Assembly (NCBI RefSeq): GCF_001577835.2
Contig: NC_029547.1
Coordinates: forward strand, 57,191,222-57,255,221
Source of the DNA: Coturnix japonica
Lineage: Eukaryota > Chordata > Aves > Galliformes > Phasianidae
Length of the DNA stretch: 64,000 nt
Reading direction: 5' to 3'
Made by a program: the position numbers and the translations under genes. Positions 36,885 to 51,200 of this stretch are shown here, piece by piece (the stretch's first letter is position 1; every line of letters begins with the position of its first letter). The notes under the pieces are model-generated. The model saw nothing but the letters and a program-made list of their open reading frames with translations, searched no databases and had not been told where the DNA came from.

Positions 36885-37329
36885 TTGGGAAAGCCATGTA
36901 CAATGATGGCACAACTGATCTACAGCAGTCAAATCCAGATAATCACCCCACTGGAACTCTACTTTATATTTGTGAAGTGATGGAGAGATTTTCTGTCTGT
37001 GAGAGAGATGCATGTGATAGTATATATGGCTAAGACACTGTTTTACAGATGAAGTGTGCGATCTGATGAAATGTTGTTTTGCTATTGGTGATTGTCATTC
37101 ATTCAAAATTGTATTTAGCTGGAGATTAGCAATTGTTAATTAAATCAGATTACAGCAGAGCTAGCAAGCAAGTCAAGAACAAAATTAATTGTAAATTATA
37201 TTGACAAGACTGTGATCATCAGTGTCATACTGCATGTACACTCACGTACTAAAGTTCAAACTGTATACAAATGTTTTTCTGTGACATGTGTGCCCTTAAT
37301 AGTAAATTAGTTAGCATAGTGTTTCTGAG

Positions 37330-37540
37330 ACTTGTGGTTGTACCTACAGATACCTGCAGGACTGGTGGAAGATGCAAAGGTCAGGAGCTGTCCTGGGCAG
37401 AGTGGCCACAAAATGGCAGAGTTCTCTATTTTTTATGAAATCAGGAGTGGGGGCAGAAAAACAGATATCTTGGACTTCTGGAGGGCAGATGTTGAACTGT
37501 TCAGGATACTGGAAAGGACAGTCAGTCCCACATCAGCAAC
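37330..37540 (+). mobile_element. Degenerate CR1/jockey-type ORF2 fragment
   Basis: The plus-strand frame contains KTDILDFWRADVELFRILER. This resembles the DFRRADF-x-LFR motif found between the endonuclease and reverse transcriptase parts of avian CR1 ORF2. Flanking frame is lost within about 100 bp on each side, so it is an old fragment. Chance similarity is not excluded. Confidence 0.4.
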
Positions 37541-38413
37541 AACTAAACTTTGGAGTTATCAACATTATATACATCTGAAAGCTAAGCTACAGCACCATAC
37601 TACTATACTGCTAAGCTGATTAGCTCTATTCCAGCACAAACTAGGACAAGGAGAAGACAAAGAATGATGCTGGTTGCTAATAAAATCCTGTTCATTTCAG
37701 TATTATTTGGATGTGGGATCAAAATAAATAAATGTGGATGAGATTGGTTTATAATTGGAGCTATCCAAACTGATCCAAATGACACAGTGCAACTCACCAA
37801 CAACTTTAGCAACCACATGTGATCCAAGCTCAAGATTTTTCAGCCCACCTCACCTGTTTTTATCACCAGGGTAACATGTAAATGATGGTCTGTGGAAGGG
37901 AATAAAAGGCAACTCTCTCTAGAGGGATATTCTTGTGTTTATTGCAACTCGGGATTCAGCACTGAGGTACAAATGAGTCTGTTGTGAATGGCTTGCATTT
38001 GATTTAAGAGGGCCCAAAAAGTAATAGAATTGACTGTAAATCAGGTGAGAAATGATGCACTCCCTTGCTTTTTCTGAAGATACATTTATTTCAGCACAGT
38101 TTCTGCATGGTGGAAGTTTTAAAGAATCCAGTAGAGTGCCAGACCTCTGCTCATTTTCACCAACGAAAAGACTTCTTTTAATTTCAGTGGTGCCAGTGAC
38201 TGAAACATTCTTTCATTCCTATCACTGGCTGCTGTAGTCTTGGATTTTGAAGCATAACAAGTTATGCAGGTTCATTTAGAGATTATTCTGTACCTACTGA
38301 AGGGAAATAATTGTTCATCAGGCCTTGACCTGTTTTTCAGATGTTTAATTTGATATCATAGAAAGTGGGGGACAGAGTCATTCTTAAATATAAATATTTC
38401 ATGGGCATTCTGC

Positions 38414-38478
38414 TTTGGGCAGCCAGGTTGGAACAGAAGACCTTCAGAGATACCTTCCAGCCTCAGCCATTGTGAATT
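38414..38478 (+). mobile_element. CR1 LINE, 3' end fragment (degenerate)
   Basis: GAAGACCTTCAGAGATACCTTCCAGCC then CAGCCATTGTGAATTCTG is a diverged CR1 3' terminus in plus orientation. Confidence 0.6.
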
Positions 38479-38943
38479 CTGATTTTGGCAACACAGAAAT
38501 CTACTTGGCACGTCTGAATCATTTCTTTGAGTCCTGCTCTTGGAAATGCTTTATTTTCCAGCCATGCAACTAATAACTATAAATATACATATATGTATAT
38601 ATAAATTAATTATAATGAGTTTGGCTGTTTTCTTGGTCAGGTAAACACTGATTTATCTGACAGTTGGTGCTTATTGGGAAAAAAAAAAAAAAGTATTAAT
38701 CGTATTTACTCATGAATTTCAATTCAGTCAAAATGTGGGAAGAACTCTTGCTCTTAGTAAAGATACATAACTCTGATTAGCAGCAAGAGTGGTATCTTTT
38801 AGTAGCTGAATGCTCATAATATGATTCATTTGATGTAATGAAGTCTTGAAGTCTTGAAGCGTCTTTACCATTTCTACATATATTTCTACTTTTGCCACTT
38901 GATTCATTGATACAACAAGAGAATTCCAGAACAAGACAGACCA

Positions 38944-38945
38944 TT

Positions 38946-38976
<31 letters not shown>

Positions 38977-38981
38977 TAGAA
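38944..38981. repeat. (TTTA)n microsatellite
   Basis: About nine TTTA units in a row. Confidence 0.9.
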
Positions 38982-41828
38982 ATTGGGTGGGAAAAGTTTT
39001 CTTCAAACAGAATGTTTTTCCTATTCTAAGACTGTAAGTCAGGGACTGGAATTTAATCTCATCTCTGGCTCAGAAGAGTCAGAAGTTCAAATCTTGGATC
39101 AAGGTTAATGGTGGTTCCTACCTGCAGTGCTTTAAGTTACTGAGTGTCAAGCCACGTTATCTGCTAAGTGTGGTTCTGCCACACTGGTAACAAGCAGAAG
39201 GCCTTGTGCAGAGCTAAAAATGAGGACACCTGGATTAATTAAGCTTTTTTCTTTATTTAAATCACTTATCTGGTGATTGCTTCCTACTTGTTTAGCTGAA
39301 GTACCGAATGTTAGTAATTGGGTTACTGCTGCTTACTTTGGTTTGGCTTTTGCAAAGGTTTGTACAGTTGTGCAGTATAACTCCTACTCACACGTATCTC
39401 TGCCTCAGTAGACAGCAACAGGTTGCAAGTTAGTTGGTGCAGAGTGCCCTGTGTTCCTGGATTGAAGATGAGGTACAGAAGGGTTACAGGCATTGAACGG
39501 TAACACACACCTTGCAGCCATGGTGCAGCAGGAGAGCATCAAAGGTCCTCAGCGACAGACAACTCTCCAGTGATTTTGCTGGCTATTGAATAAAGTAGGT
39601 GTGTGCAGTATGTAAAGTTAGTTATCTGAGTAACAAAGAGCACAAAGCATACATATCTAGCAAATGGTATACAGTAAAAGTGGATAATATGTGGGTTTGT
39701 GCGTTGCTGCAGATCTGGTAAGAACATGTGCTAGTAGCCATACAAAGACAAGCCTAAGCAATCCAAGGACAGATGAGGAAAGAATGCCCTTTGTGATATC
39801 CTGCTTCTTCCAGCAAAAGACTGGGGATGATGATGAGTCACCCTAAGCTGATGAAACGTCCCCAGGCTGATGCTTGGCCTTAGAAACAGAGGAGCGAGCG
39901 CAGCACCATAGGAAGAGATCAGTACTGTGTGTCAGTTATGGGGAATGGGTCTTTATAATTTGGATTTACTGTGTTTCCTTGGCTAACAAAAACAGTAAAA
40001 AAATGCTGAGAAGGAAATTAGTAGAAAATGTGGGCTACCAAAGGTTCAGTTTCAATGCAACCAACAGGACAGAGGTGGTGTAGAGTTCACCAGGATACAT
40101 ATTCCCCATAGTCTGTAATGTTGTACTCTAGATAAGGCACTGTTCTGCTGAGGGGGATTTGGGTCCACACTTGTGTGTAGCTGCAAGTCAAAAATGGAAG
40201 GATGAGTACGTGCATTAAATGGGGCGTAATTTAATATAGTTACTGAATATATATATGTGCCTTCATATGGGCACAGAGGGAGGAGGAATCAGTGACATGT
40301 GCCAAACTCCCAAACTCTGTGGGGGAGTTTTCAAGGTCTGGTCAACTAAAGAAACAAAATGGAACAGAAATGAGTTTTGTGTCCCTCAGAGAAAACTGCA
40401 ACAACACACTTGACGTCTTGCTGTTGTTTTTACTAACAAACTAAGCAAAGGTTGATGATTGCTTGTGTGACCATGGAGAACGCTGCAGTAAAGGCATGCA
40501 TAAGGTGATTTCCTTTTGCAAACAGGGAAAACGACAGAGCCAAGAGGTTAATATTGTGAGGTGAGGTCAGAAGTCCCTTTTCTCAGCACCCCATTAACAG
40601 GAAATACCTGAATACAATCTGCTGCTCGGTTTAAAGTCCATTGAGGGGAAGGAGTCCACACTGACTGCATGGCTGTGCCATCCTAGGACAATTCAGGGTA
40701 ACTGGCTTTCTGCTGTGTCTTGAGATGCAAGAAGTGTATTTAGGGTTGCTTCCACCAGCCCTGCTCATCATGGCAGTGGTACAGGTGTGTGACTGCCTGT
40801 AATTGGGAGCCATTATGAGCCAAATGTCTCAGAGCTTAGAAATCAGAAACACAGATTTCAATAATCTTCCTCGGAGACCTTCTGTCTGCTGCAGACTAAT
40901 GCAGTGTCTTAACTCTGGGGGAAAAGGAGCGTCTAATGTTTGATAAACAAGCTTAGAAAAGAAAGCAACTCATTTATTCCAGAAATGTCCAGGTTTTAGC
41001 TTTGGAGTAGAAAGTTGGATATAGTTGAAGTTGGTGAAAGCACAGAAATGCCAAAAAAGAGTTCTCCTAGAGCTCATTTAGCAGTTGTGGTGGCGATGTA
41101 GCTGGAAGGACTTAGTGGTCAGACTGAGTACAAATGATGCGTTAGCACTGAAGGCAACAGGACTGCATTGGTTTCTGTGCCTTGTCAGCACACTTTTCAA
41201 GAGAATTCTCTCCCTCCTCCTCCCATCTGTAAGGCTTATGTTATCAAGTTTTAAAGTAGAATAGAATACGAATTGCGCTGAATGAAATACATAGGAATAA
41301 GATGACCGGTGTGCTGTTGGGCTTTGCATATGCACATCACTTGATTCAGCAGCATCTGTGCACTGCTATTGTAACTCTAATACATCATTCTCCTCTTCCT
41401 GGCAATGACAACTTGTGTTTACACAAGTCCATGCTGACTGCATGAAACATTCTAAACATGTTTTAGAACTTCAGCCTCAGAGTATTGGGACTGATTTTTT
41501 CTGGAACTAGATGAAAATCTATTTGGCTGTCAATCTCCAGAGGAATCTCTCTATGTTTGCAGTGAGCATCTTCATGTTCTCTTCCACAAACTAAGAATTA
41601 CTTGGTCACAGGTGCAGAGACAGAAGAGCAGAAGATAAAAACGAATATGAAAATTCAGTAAATGTCTCTCTTGCATTGAGAGACAATGCACTGAGAGTGC
41701 TGTTTGGAAATGCAAAGGAAGAAACACGGTTCTGGTACTCTCGCTCCCCAGCTCAGCACAGCAAACACTGTGCAAGGCTTTCTCACACCCTATCTGCACT
41801 GTGCTGAAAGGACAACTCTACCAAGTTT
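38982..41828. other. Gene-poor spacer up to the right arm
   Basis: AT-rich DNA, no supported gene or element. The boundary with the right arm is at about 41828. Confidence 0.4.
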
Positions 41829-44800
41829 TCAGACTCATGCATCTTCATTCATAGCTTCAGTCTCTCTTCTGTTTCCTTCTTGTCATGTGAAAAAGTGCAT
41901 TTATTTCCTCCATTTTCGCAGTTTCACTTGTCTTCATTTCGGTGAAATGGTGACATTCCATTGAAACTTGAGACAGAACTTGGTGACATTTTCTCATGAA
42001 ACTTGAGACAGAAGTCACACGAATGCCAGGGTATATCCCATTATGTCATGTACATGTTTAGATTTTCAGACACAGGGAAATGATCCAATTGCTTTGAAAG
42101 ATGGAAGTAGAAAGCAAGATTACTATTTTTATGTAGGCAGTTAAACTCAACTGGTCACATTTTGAGATTAATGGCACAATCAAACAGTCTCATTACTTAA
42201 AACACTGAAATGAAATCTTAAATTAGACTCATATGTGAGCATGTAAAGCAGTTCTCTGCATATATATTTAAATTCAGTATTAATATTTAATGTTTACATT
42301 TGGAACTGTAGTTTTTCAGTCAAAATAGGACAAAGACTGAAGCAAAATTTTCCACTGGTGCAATTCTACAAGCAGTTGAATATTCCAATGAATATTTCAA
42401 TGTAATTAATGTGGATTTCAGCCTGAAACCAATTGGAAGATCCCAGTAGCTGACTGCCTATGTGTCATTTTTAGCATACCTGAGATTCAGATTTCATCCT
42501 ACTGTGCTGTTCACAAAATGTTGTATTGTTTCAAGAAGGGAGGAAAAAAGTCTAACCAAAAAAGGAGTGGAATGAATTGGTGCATCTTAGCACCTGCCAG
42601 CAAACTTACACCAGCTGAGTCTTCTAACAGACTGCGGGGATCATCCACAGAGTGCTGGAGGGAGGACTGTACCTCTAACCTGATTTTCAGTGACAGTGTG
42701 GATTGTTGGTTCTGCCTGGTTCTAATTCCATTAAGACGATTCTTGAGCAAACCTCCATTTCCATACAGTGTCCATCCTTATTTTCTTCCTTTCCTGTTAA
42801 CAAGTCCTTGTGTCCCATTCCACTCATAAAGATTGCAACGAGTTTTAGCTCAAGGTGGGGAACAAAATCCTTTTTTTCTTTCTCCTTCAGCTGATTGAAC
42901 TGTAGCCACTGCAGATGTCAAGGTTTTGTTCTTTGCACACTTTGATTTCCAAGTTGGGACAGTTTACTGAGCGCTGTCTGCTTCTGCTTTCCAGTATGAG
43001 ATGTAAGAACGTTGCAGAGCACTTCTCATTAGCCCATTACGCAGCTCTGATGCTCCCACTTTGCAGAAACAGAGTCAGAAATTCTAGGTTCAGTTTCTGA
43101 TTCTCTTGCAGATTTTCTGTCAGATCACACCTAGAGCAGATTTCCATCAGCACACAGGTACATTTTGGCTCAGCATTGCTGTTTTTAAGCGTTTGCTACA
43201 AACGCTTCCGATGAGCTTCCCAGCTGTCTTGCAAAGCAAAATATTGATGAGTAAAACCGTCACTGTAAATAATTTTTCATTCTCCCTGTATTTTCTTCAG
43301 GGGGTTGAAAGCTGAAAAGTCAAATGCTGGTATTATTTGCACTTACGAATTTATAGCTCAGATTGAAACATAACGTTCTGCCAAATACGTAAAAATGAAG
43401 CTTTATGGGTTGTATACATATACACAGATGTATGTAAAAATGTAATGGCCGAAGCTATAAAACAACCCAGTCTGAACTTTAAAGAGCTCAAACATCAAAC
43501 TAAAACTCTGTAGCAATCTCCATGAACTGTCCAATCCTCTGAAAATGGAGTGGTCTCCCAAGGCCTGTAACGGGTAGAAGTGTTACCTAAAGTTCTTAAA
43601 CCACTGCTTACTGGGTAATATTACTGGGTAATATGCTTATGATTTTTATTTTGGTTCTCAAGTTGCTCTGGAGCAAGAACTGCATGCAGGGGTGGCATAT
43701 AGTGCAGTTTCTGCCGCTCCCAAAGACTCAGAGCTGCACAGCAGAGACCTTCCTAAGGGTTTCACACTGCACAGATTCACTCAATTCAAGGATCCTCCTT
43801 ATTTTGGAGGAGGTACAAAGCTGTATGAAAGGAAAGATTCTCAGCTGCACGCTTTTGAAACCTTTATCACGATTAATATCTGCTGAGATGCTGTCAGCTG
43901 TGACAGTTATCAGCGGTGCAGCAGACCAGGAATTGCAGCTTTCGTTCATGAGCTTCGTCAGGATCTGCAGCCAACAAAAACTGCTTGTTGGTAAATCCTC
44001 CTGGATGAGCTTTTGTTAATTGAAGTTAATGGAATGGGAGTCGCAGAAGCAGCTGCAGCTACCCGGCCTCACTGGCATCTGATGGAACTATAGGTATGTG
44101 AGCATGAGTCACAGAACTGCTACAGACAATTCATTTATTATACAAAATTCAGTGTATAAAAATGCTCTTAAAGGGCTTGTAAATCCCAAAGCACTTGCTT
44201 AAGGGCCAACAAGCAAACAGTATTGCTGTGTGTCATCTCCATACTTGCACATTTCACACATATGACATATTGGAGATGGAGACTAGCGTGCAAGCTTTAG
44301 GATTGTCACAGGATGGCATTAAGTTGCAAACTGTACAGTGGATCTTTTTGCATGACGTGTTTGTGTGATATATTTATCATCCAGGCTGTGGTTATTACGG
44401 CTTTCCCTGTGTGAATGGTGTGAACATAGATGCTTTCAGCTCCACTAAAAGCTCTGTGCAGCAGTAATGGGCACTTTACTGGTTCTTGCAGACGCAGTGA
44501 TAATTCCTTATAGGATGGATGCTTTGTTATAGCAGAAAAGCTCACTGCTCTCAGGAGTGCTGCTCCCATGAAGAGATGGTGAAGCGACAGATCACTCTTT
44601 TGTAGTGTTGTCTCTAAGCTATAAACATCTCTATTTCTGACCAGTCTGCGCAGCAGTGATTTCCTACTGCTGTTTATCTTCCTCACTTTGTACAAGGCAG
44701 GAACCGATTCTTTTCTTTCTGTCTGAAATATGATACCACTAGATGACTGATTCGCCTTTGTTGTGCAGATTCCCTGCAGAATTGTCTCAGTAAGCTGGAG

Positions 44801-47255
44801 AATTTAGTGCACAAGATGCTCCTTCACCAAGAGAAGCTGTTTTTGATTCCTCTTTCATCATGTAGCATTGTACTTCCCCGTGGAAAGTGCCGGGTCTGAA
44901 CAAAAGGCGACAGTCAGGTGAATCTTTCAGGCTGAAGACTTTTAATCCTCAGAGATGGCTGTATGGAGTGCACTCAGTGCCCAATTTCTTCAATGCTGCC
45001 AAGAAAAAAGTTGTTCAAATAAAACATACTGTGCCATAACACATCCTGGAAATGGGACAGCAGATCAAATTTGTTAAATACATCTATTTTAGAATGTCCT
45101 GGTTTCACTGTTGGTTTACCTTTAAACTTAAACTCAGGCAAAAGTCATTCCAAGAGCTGATGGGAGGACAGGAGCGCAACCCTCTTCAGGAGGAACCAAC
45201 ACTGAAGCTCTTCTCTCTGCCTGAGCTATGGAGCAGTCTATGCCTGTGCTTGAACGTGCATCTCTGATCACAGACCTACTGCGCACGCGACCGTCAGCTC
45301 TTGCTCCCTTCATCCCCACGCGATCAGCTCTCCAGCCGTGAGGCAGCAGGACCCACACAGCACAGCCCCGTATGGAAGTGAGTTCACACCTGCTCTCTCT
45401 GAGCTCCTCCACTGACGGTCCTACACGGCAGACTCCCACTCTGCTGAGGAACGTTCTCTCCAAGGATTTAGTGGTGGGGCTTCCCTGGGTCAGCTGTGGA
45501 TTAGAAAAGAGCTCTGGAAGCAGAGGGCGCAAATTAATTTATTTAATTCTTAAGTCCATAAAATAATTTGGTGGAGCATCAGCTGTTGTTGCTTATGTTC
45601 AGAAGTGTAAAACCACTGATCATCTCTAATGTGAAGTAAATAAATGCTTCTGATGAAGTAACAATGAGAAATGCTTTTGGAAGGCTGGAAGGAATAACGG
45701 AACACGATCTGAAGCCGCTGTTTTATGGGGCCGGTAGCAGGAAGCACGGTCTCAGCAGAAGTTTTGGAAAGATTCATTAGTACTTTCAGGGGGGTTTTAG
45801 CATTTTTCATTTCAATGTGGATGTGCCATCTCAACTGCAGTAATAGAAGCTTACAGTAGGCTCCATTAAGGGTGTTACTGTTCACATATTCATGAGCTTA
45901 AAACAGTATGCAAATACTGAGCAGTAATGAATGCTTTCTGTTAGCACTGCCTTACACAGAGGTAATGGGACAAATAATCCATAATGGATGTGTCCTGGGA
46001 GAGCAGATCTGTGACAGGGAAGTGCTTGCCAAGGAGATTCCTTGTGTTTTTGCACAGCAAGAAGGTTTGTGAGGAAAATTGCTCATGTAGCCCTTGAAAT
46101 ATGTTTCCCCTTAAGTTCTTGGCTACTGCTTGAATTTAATTCCAACTTTTCACCTGGCACAGCGTATCGCTTTGAATAAAGTGATTAAGAGTCTCGGAAC
46201 TCTTATCGTTTTTCCACATAAGGAAGAATGACAGCTGAACATGTTCTAAGTCTGCAGTCCTGGTAACTGCTTATAGGTATTGCATCCATGGGACCATGTA
46301 ATTGAGCTGTTGCAAGAAAGAAGGAAGGGATTATTTTTTTCCACGGTGTTTTTGTGAGTAAGAAGTGGATAAAGTAAGAAAGCATTAGATATTTACTGCT
46401 ATATTTGCCTGCAGCATTCAGCACAAGGCTATTGCACTTTAATGTGATTGCATTCAGTGAGGCCATTGATCAATAGCCAGCTGATTCGTGCTGTGGAATC
46501 AGTGGCAGAACTACGTCCCTTGAATTTGGCTTTTGGTTTTCCCACAGACATAAACTGGGAAATGGGATTAGGAAGCATTCCTTCCACCAGCAAAATCTAT
46601 CCTTTAAGCCACGTGATGATTTAGAGGGATAGGTTGAGAACTGAACTGGTCTTGAGAGCTGACCATGGACTGCAACTCCTATCTCCCCAGAGTAAGCAAC
46701 TATAACATAGTTGGGAATTACTTCTACTGAAGTGAGGATACACTTGGGCCATTTAATACCCATCGCAATAGGCAATAGTTGCCTCAACCAGACACAAAAT
46801 AATGGAGTTTTCCTTGGAATGAGCAAATGCAAATGAACCTCGACTTTTAGAAACCACTGCCTTACTGATGGATCCAGGTTGGTTAAATATTCTGGGCCTT
46901 CAGGGACTGCATAAAAAGGGACACTGCACCCTTTTAAATCCTCTGATTAGGCACTGAGACATTGCTTGCTCAGCTGGGCCGGGGTGAATGGAAAATGCAC
47001 AGGCTGCAGCTCTTCTGGTTATTGTCTCCTAGTGACCGACTGGAATATCAAGGGTATTCAGTGACTTCTCTCCTTCCAAGAGGGGAAAGCCTCAAATGGG
47101 AGTTCTCAAAGTAGAGGTCAGTGGGATCAGCTGCCTGCAACAGACCTTGCAAATCACAGATTGGGGCATCCTATGCTGGGACCTGAGGGGCAGGTACAGA
47201 CACACCAATATACAACAGCAGTACTAACTGTTCATGGGATAAGGATCTTGGGGCT

Positions 47256-47771
47256 AGATGTTATGATTTCTGCTGTCAGTATTCTAGATCATAAATAACA
47301 TCATGTAGTGCACTGGGAGTTAAAGAGTGAAGGCTGCAGTCCTGCGGGTTGTCGATAGTTCTGGTTACCCGCTCTCAGAACAGAAGAATGAGCTTCGGCT
47401 CCCAGAGGACTCATTATTCCATTTCAGTTCAGAAGGAAAGATAAAATTCACTGGGAGTCAGGAGACTGTCTTCTCTTTTCATCTGCTTTGCTCTGTGTGC
47501 TCCCTGGCCATCTCACCTACAGCATTAGAGTAAAGCCTTTGGTTTTGGACGCTCTCTCATTTGATTTATGAGCTTCAATTCCAATTATACTGTATTATAT
47601 TCTTTCGCTTTCCACCATGATATTTCGTAAATCAGTTTTTTTTTTTTTCTTTTTTTTTTTTTTCCTTAGCTCATTGCTACTGTTTATTTCTTTCCCTTTT
47701 CCTGGGGCATAGGACCATGGGTCCCTTTCATCCTGTCACAAAACCAGGCTGAGCCAGGCCAAACTGTGACA
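47256..47771 (-). mobile_element. Right-arm copy of the old ERV LTR
   Basis: Inverted counterpart of 5384-5932, starting at 47771 on the minus strand. It was copied with the arm and is not an independent insertion. Confidence 0.5.
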
Positions 47772-48077
47772 ATCTTGTTTTATTTCTCACTCAAAGGACA
47801 CTTGACTATAATCACTAAATGCATCAGTGCATCTCAATCCGAGTATATCATGAACTTCCTTTTCTGATCAATGGACTGAAACCCATTGTACCTCCCCGTG
47901 GATTATGGAATGTTCGGACTGCTTTAAGGCTTCAGATGTCCCACTTATCTAGGAATAACAACCTTCCCTAAGCAGAATGCTGCTTTGCTGAGACTCTGAA
48001 GCAACTGCTGAGGCAATGAAGTTTGTGGGCGCAAAGCAACCACATAAGGCAAACACTATGTATGGGGTGAATTTTTC

Positions 48078-48083
48078 TTTATT
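48078..48083 (-). terminator. Polyadenylation signal AATAAA of gene D
   Basis: Canonical hexamer on the minus strand at the end of the minisatellite, conserved with gene A. Confidence 0.55.
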
Positions 48084-48256
48084 TGATGGAAGATGATAAT
48101 TTGGGAAAGATTGATGGAAGATATTAAGTTCCTTTTGGAAATTTTGATGGAAGATGTTACTTTCGGAAAGCTTGATTGAAGATGTTACTTTTGGAAAGCT
48201 TGATTGAAGATGTTACTTTTGGAAAGCTTGATTGAAGATGTTACTTTTGGAAAGGT
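48081..48256 (-). repeat. 28-bp minisatellite at the 3' end of gene D (6 units)
   Basis: Same unit as at 4747-5077, read on the minus strand, with 6 units instead of 11. AATAAA sits at 48083-48078. In this copy it lies wholly in the 3' UTR because gene D stops earlier. Confidence 0.9.
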
Positions 48257-48288
48257 GCCCCTTGGCCCCACTGCTGATAGCTCTCCCC

Positions 48289-51200
48289 CTACAAAGATGG
48301 CAGCGTGCGGCGGTGGGAGGCTCTGCCTGAGTGCGCCTGGGTGCAGTTGCTGGTGCCTGAAGGGGAGTTTTGGTGCAGGCCGTGATGGCTACGGCCGCTG
48401 CAGCCAGAAGCCGCCTGGCAGCTCTGGGCCTTCCCACGGCGGTCCAAAAGCCTCGTCTTCTCTCTATTCCTGTAGGAACCAAGAAGAAAGGCGTTCAGCT
48501 CTGGGCTGTGGAAGGAGGGACAGAAATGCTGCAGGGCTTCTCTCAGACCTGTAGTCTGGAAATGTGCTGCCCAGGACAGGCCCCACTCTGTGTGATGCCC
48601 AGGGGCCCTCATGCCCAGGTCCCTCTGCATCGAGAGTGCCCAACAGCTGGGGGGTAGGCAGGCAGGAGGCAGCTGAGCCCTGCAGCCCACAGAACAGACA
48701 ACAGCTCTGGGGCTCAGGGCTTGCCGATGCTGCTCCTGGGCCTCTGTAGGAACCAGCACACACTTACTGTTCCCGTGATGTCCCTGTGAGCTGCAGCTTC
48801 TTCTGCCAGTCCCCTGGTGCTGTCTGCCCTGCGAGGCTTTGGCACCTGTCCTTCCCTTTCAGCCTCTCTTTCAGCTGCTGATCGTACTCCCTTCTCACAC
48901 TGAAGGAAGGACGAGGGTCACCCTCCAGTTGGCGGTGGAAGGGGTTCTGCAAAGACAAAACATCATCGTAAAGAACAGTTGCAAGGAGCTGGGGCTGCCC
49001 CTCAGGATGTGGTTGTGCAGGAAATGGCACTGAAGAGCAGCAGGCTCTCTCTCTCAACAACACAGACTCTGCCTTCGCTCCCTGAAGCCAAGGGCCAGCA
49101 CTGGCATTTCGGACCAGGGGTGGGTGAGCGGTGCCTCACACAGTCTTGGTTTAGTCTTCCCATGATTGTGCCCAGCCAGCTGCTGCCTTTGTCCAGTGAC
49201 TTGCAGGGCAGTGGGCAGACAGAAGCTGCTTCCTCACCAGGTGGCCACAGCAATGCTGCCATATCCAGGAGCCTTGTGCTGCTCCCTTCCCGAGGAGCAG
49301 GGGAAATGCCCTTTCCCTGAGGGTGGTCAGTGCACACTGTACCTGGCTTCTCTCTGCACTCAGCCTCTGTATGTACTCCCGGCAAACTCTGGTCTGGATA
49401 TTCAGCTTCGACCTCCTTGCGCTTGAAGGCCATCAGACACCTGGAGCCGTTTCTCCTCAGTCACAGCACGCATCAGACGCGCTGCCTGCAGGCCAGGGAA
49501 ACACAACATTGGCAGCGTCAGTCTCCTGGGGCTTGGGCAGGACCCCTGGGAGGGCAGCTGCTGCTGCTGCCATGCCTGCCCTCCTCTGGAGCACAGGGGG
49601 ATTCAAGAGGTGGCGGATCAATCCTCTGACATACCAACTCTGGAGGACTGCTTGGCACTGGCAGAGGGCTCCAGCTCATCTGGAGGTTTTGGTTGTTCCA
49701 CCTCTTCAGCATGCTCCTCCTCAGGCTGTGGCACAAAGCTAAAGAGAGACAGCAGGCTGAGCTGGTGGGAACACAGGCTGAAGCAGTTTCTCCCCACTTG
49801 TCTTGCAGCCCACAGCTCTTCTCCATCAGAACAAGGAATTGTGGAGGTTGTCACCTTGCCATTTCCAGGGCCTTTTGGCAAGGACCCCAAGGCTGAGGGA
49901 AACACCTCCCTGACACAAGCCAGAGCACGGTGCGTCCCCCACCCCCTGCCACTGTATTGCTCCACGAGGCTCACCTGGCTTTATCCCTTTGCATTTCCTC
50001 CTCCAGCTCCTTGAATTTTCTCACTACCCTCAAAACCTGAGATACCCTGCGCCGAGCCAGCACCACTGGATCATAAATGCTCACTGCATGTGGGAAGCAA
50101 CAGAACACCACGTCATCTTTGTGACTGTGCAGATAAGCAGCAGTGGCAGAGCTGCTTGGCTGTGCTCTCCCACACATTGCCACCCTGGGAGCAGAGACAC
50201 CATTTCAGGGGCTCTTTGCCCCTGCTGGACATCGGTCTCAGCCCAGATCTGCATTCCTCCTGAGCCTATCGTGCTCTGTCTCAACCCTCTCCCAGCAGCA
50301 GGGACAAATGGGGAGATGCTTGGGAAATCCAGGGCTTACTGACTGGGGGTTACTTCCCCAGCAGAGAAAAGGATTCCTCATCCAACTGAGGCGCATTCAC
50401 GTACCTCTTCGGGCACCCCCACCCCATGGCTGTGAATCTCTTCGGGGCTTGAGGGAACTAAGTCGTCTAAAAGTCTTTGGTTCCTGAACTTCAATCCTGG
50501 AAACAAGAAGACTCTGATGGGCAAAAGGGGCACCAAGCCTGACACTGAGAACCTGCTGGCAGGGCTCTTTGGGTGCCAGTGCTGAGCCCTTGGAGGACTC
50601 TCTGTGGGAGCTGAGAGGTCCTCCAGTCTCCATCAACTTCTGCCTCTGAGCTTCTGTCACCTTCGTGCCACCCCCAAATTGCAGGACTCTCCTCGCTGCC
50701 CCCACACACCCTCCTCCCGCCTCTCTCACCCAGGGCCCACGGCCCATGGACTGGCCCATTGGAATGCTCTGTCTGGGTGGACTGAGCCACAGGCTGAATG
50801 GAAGCTCTCCCAGTAAAGTGCTGCTCTTGCCTAAGAGCCATGCAAGGAAAGGGGCCTGAGCAAGAAGCTGCCCCAGAGCATGAGCTGAGCAGCTGCACCC
50901 TTGGCCGTCCAGCTGCTACAGGAGTGGCTGTGCTCACCTTGGCAGCATGACGCAGCCATCCTCACTGCGTCGAGTAAATTTGTTTTTGCCTCTGAATGCA
51001 ATCATGTTCATCATCTTGGGGTCCTGCATTGGGACAGACAGAAGTGAAGCAGAGACTCACAGGACACTGTGTCTGTTGCTCCCAAAGTGGCAACCTCATC
51101 TGGGAGCATTGCAGGGAGCCCTGGAGGTGTGCAAGCTCACCCCAAGAAGAGCAGGCAGGCATGTTGCCCGTTGCATCCACCTGCAGTGCACAGCTGTCAA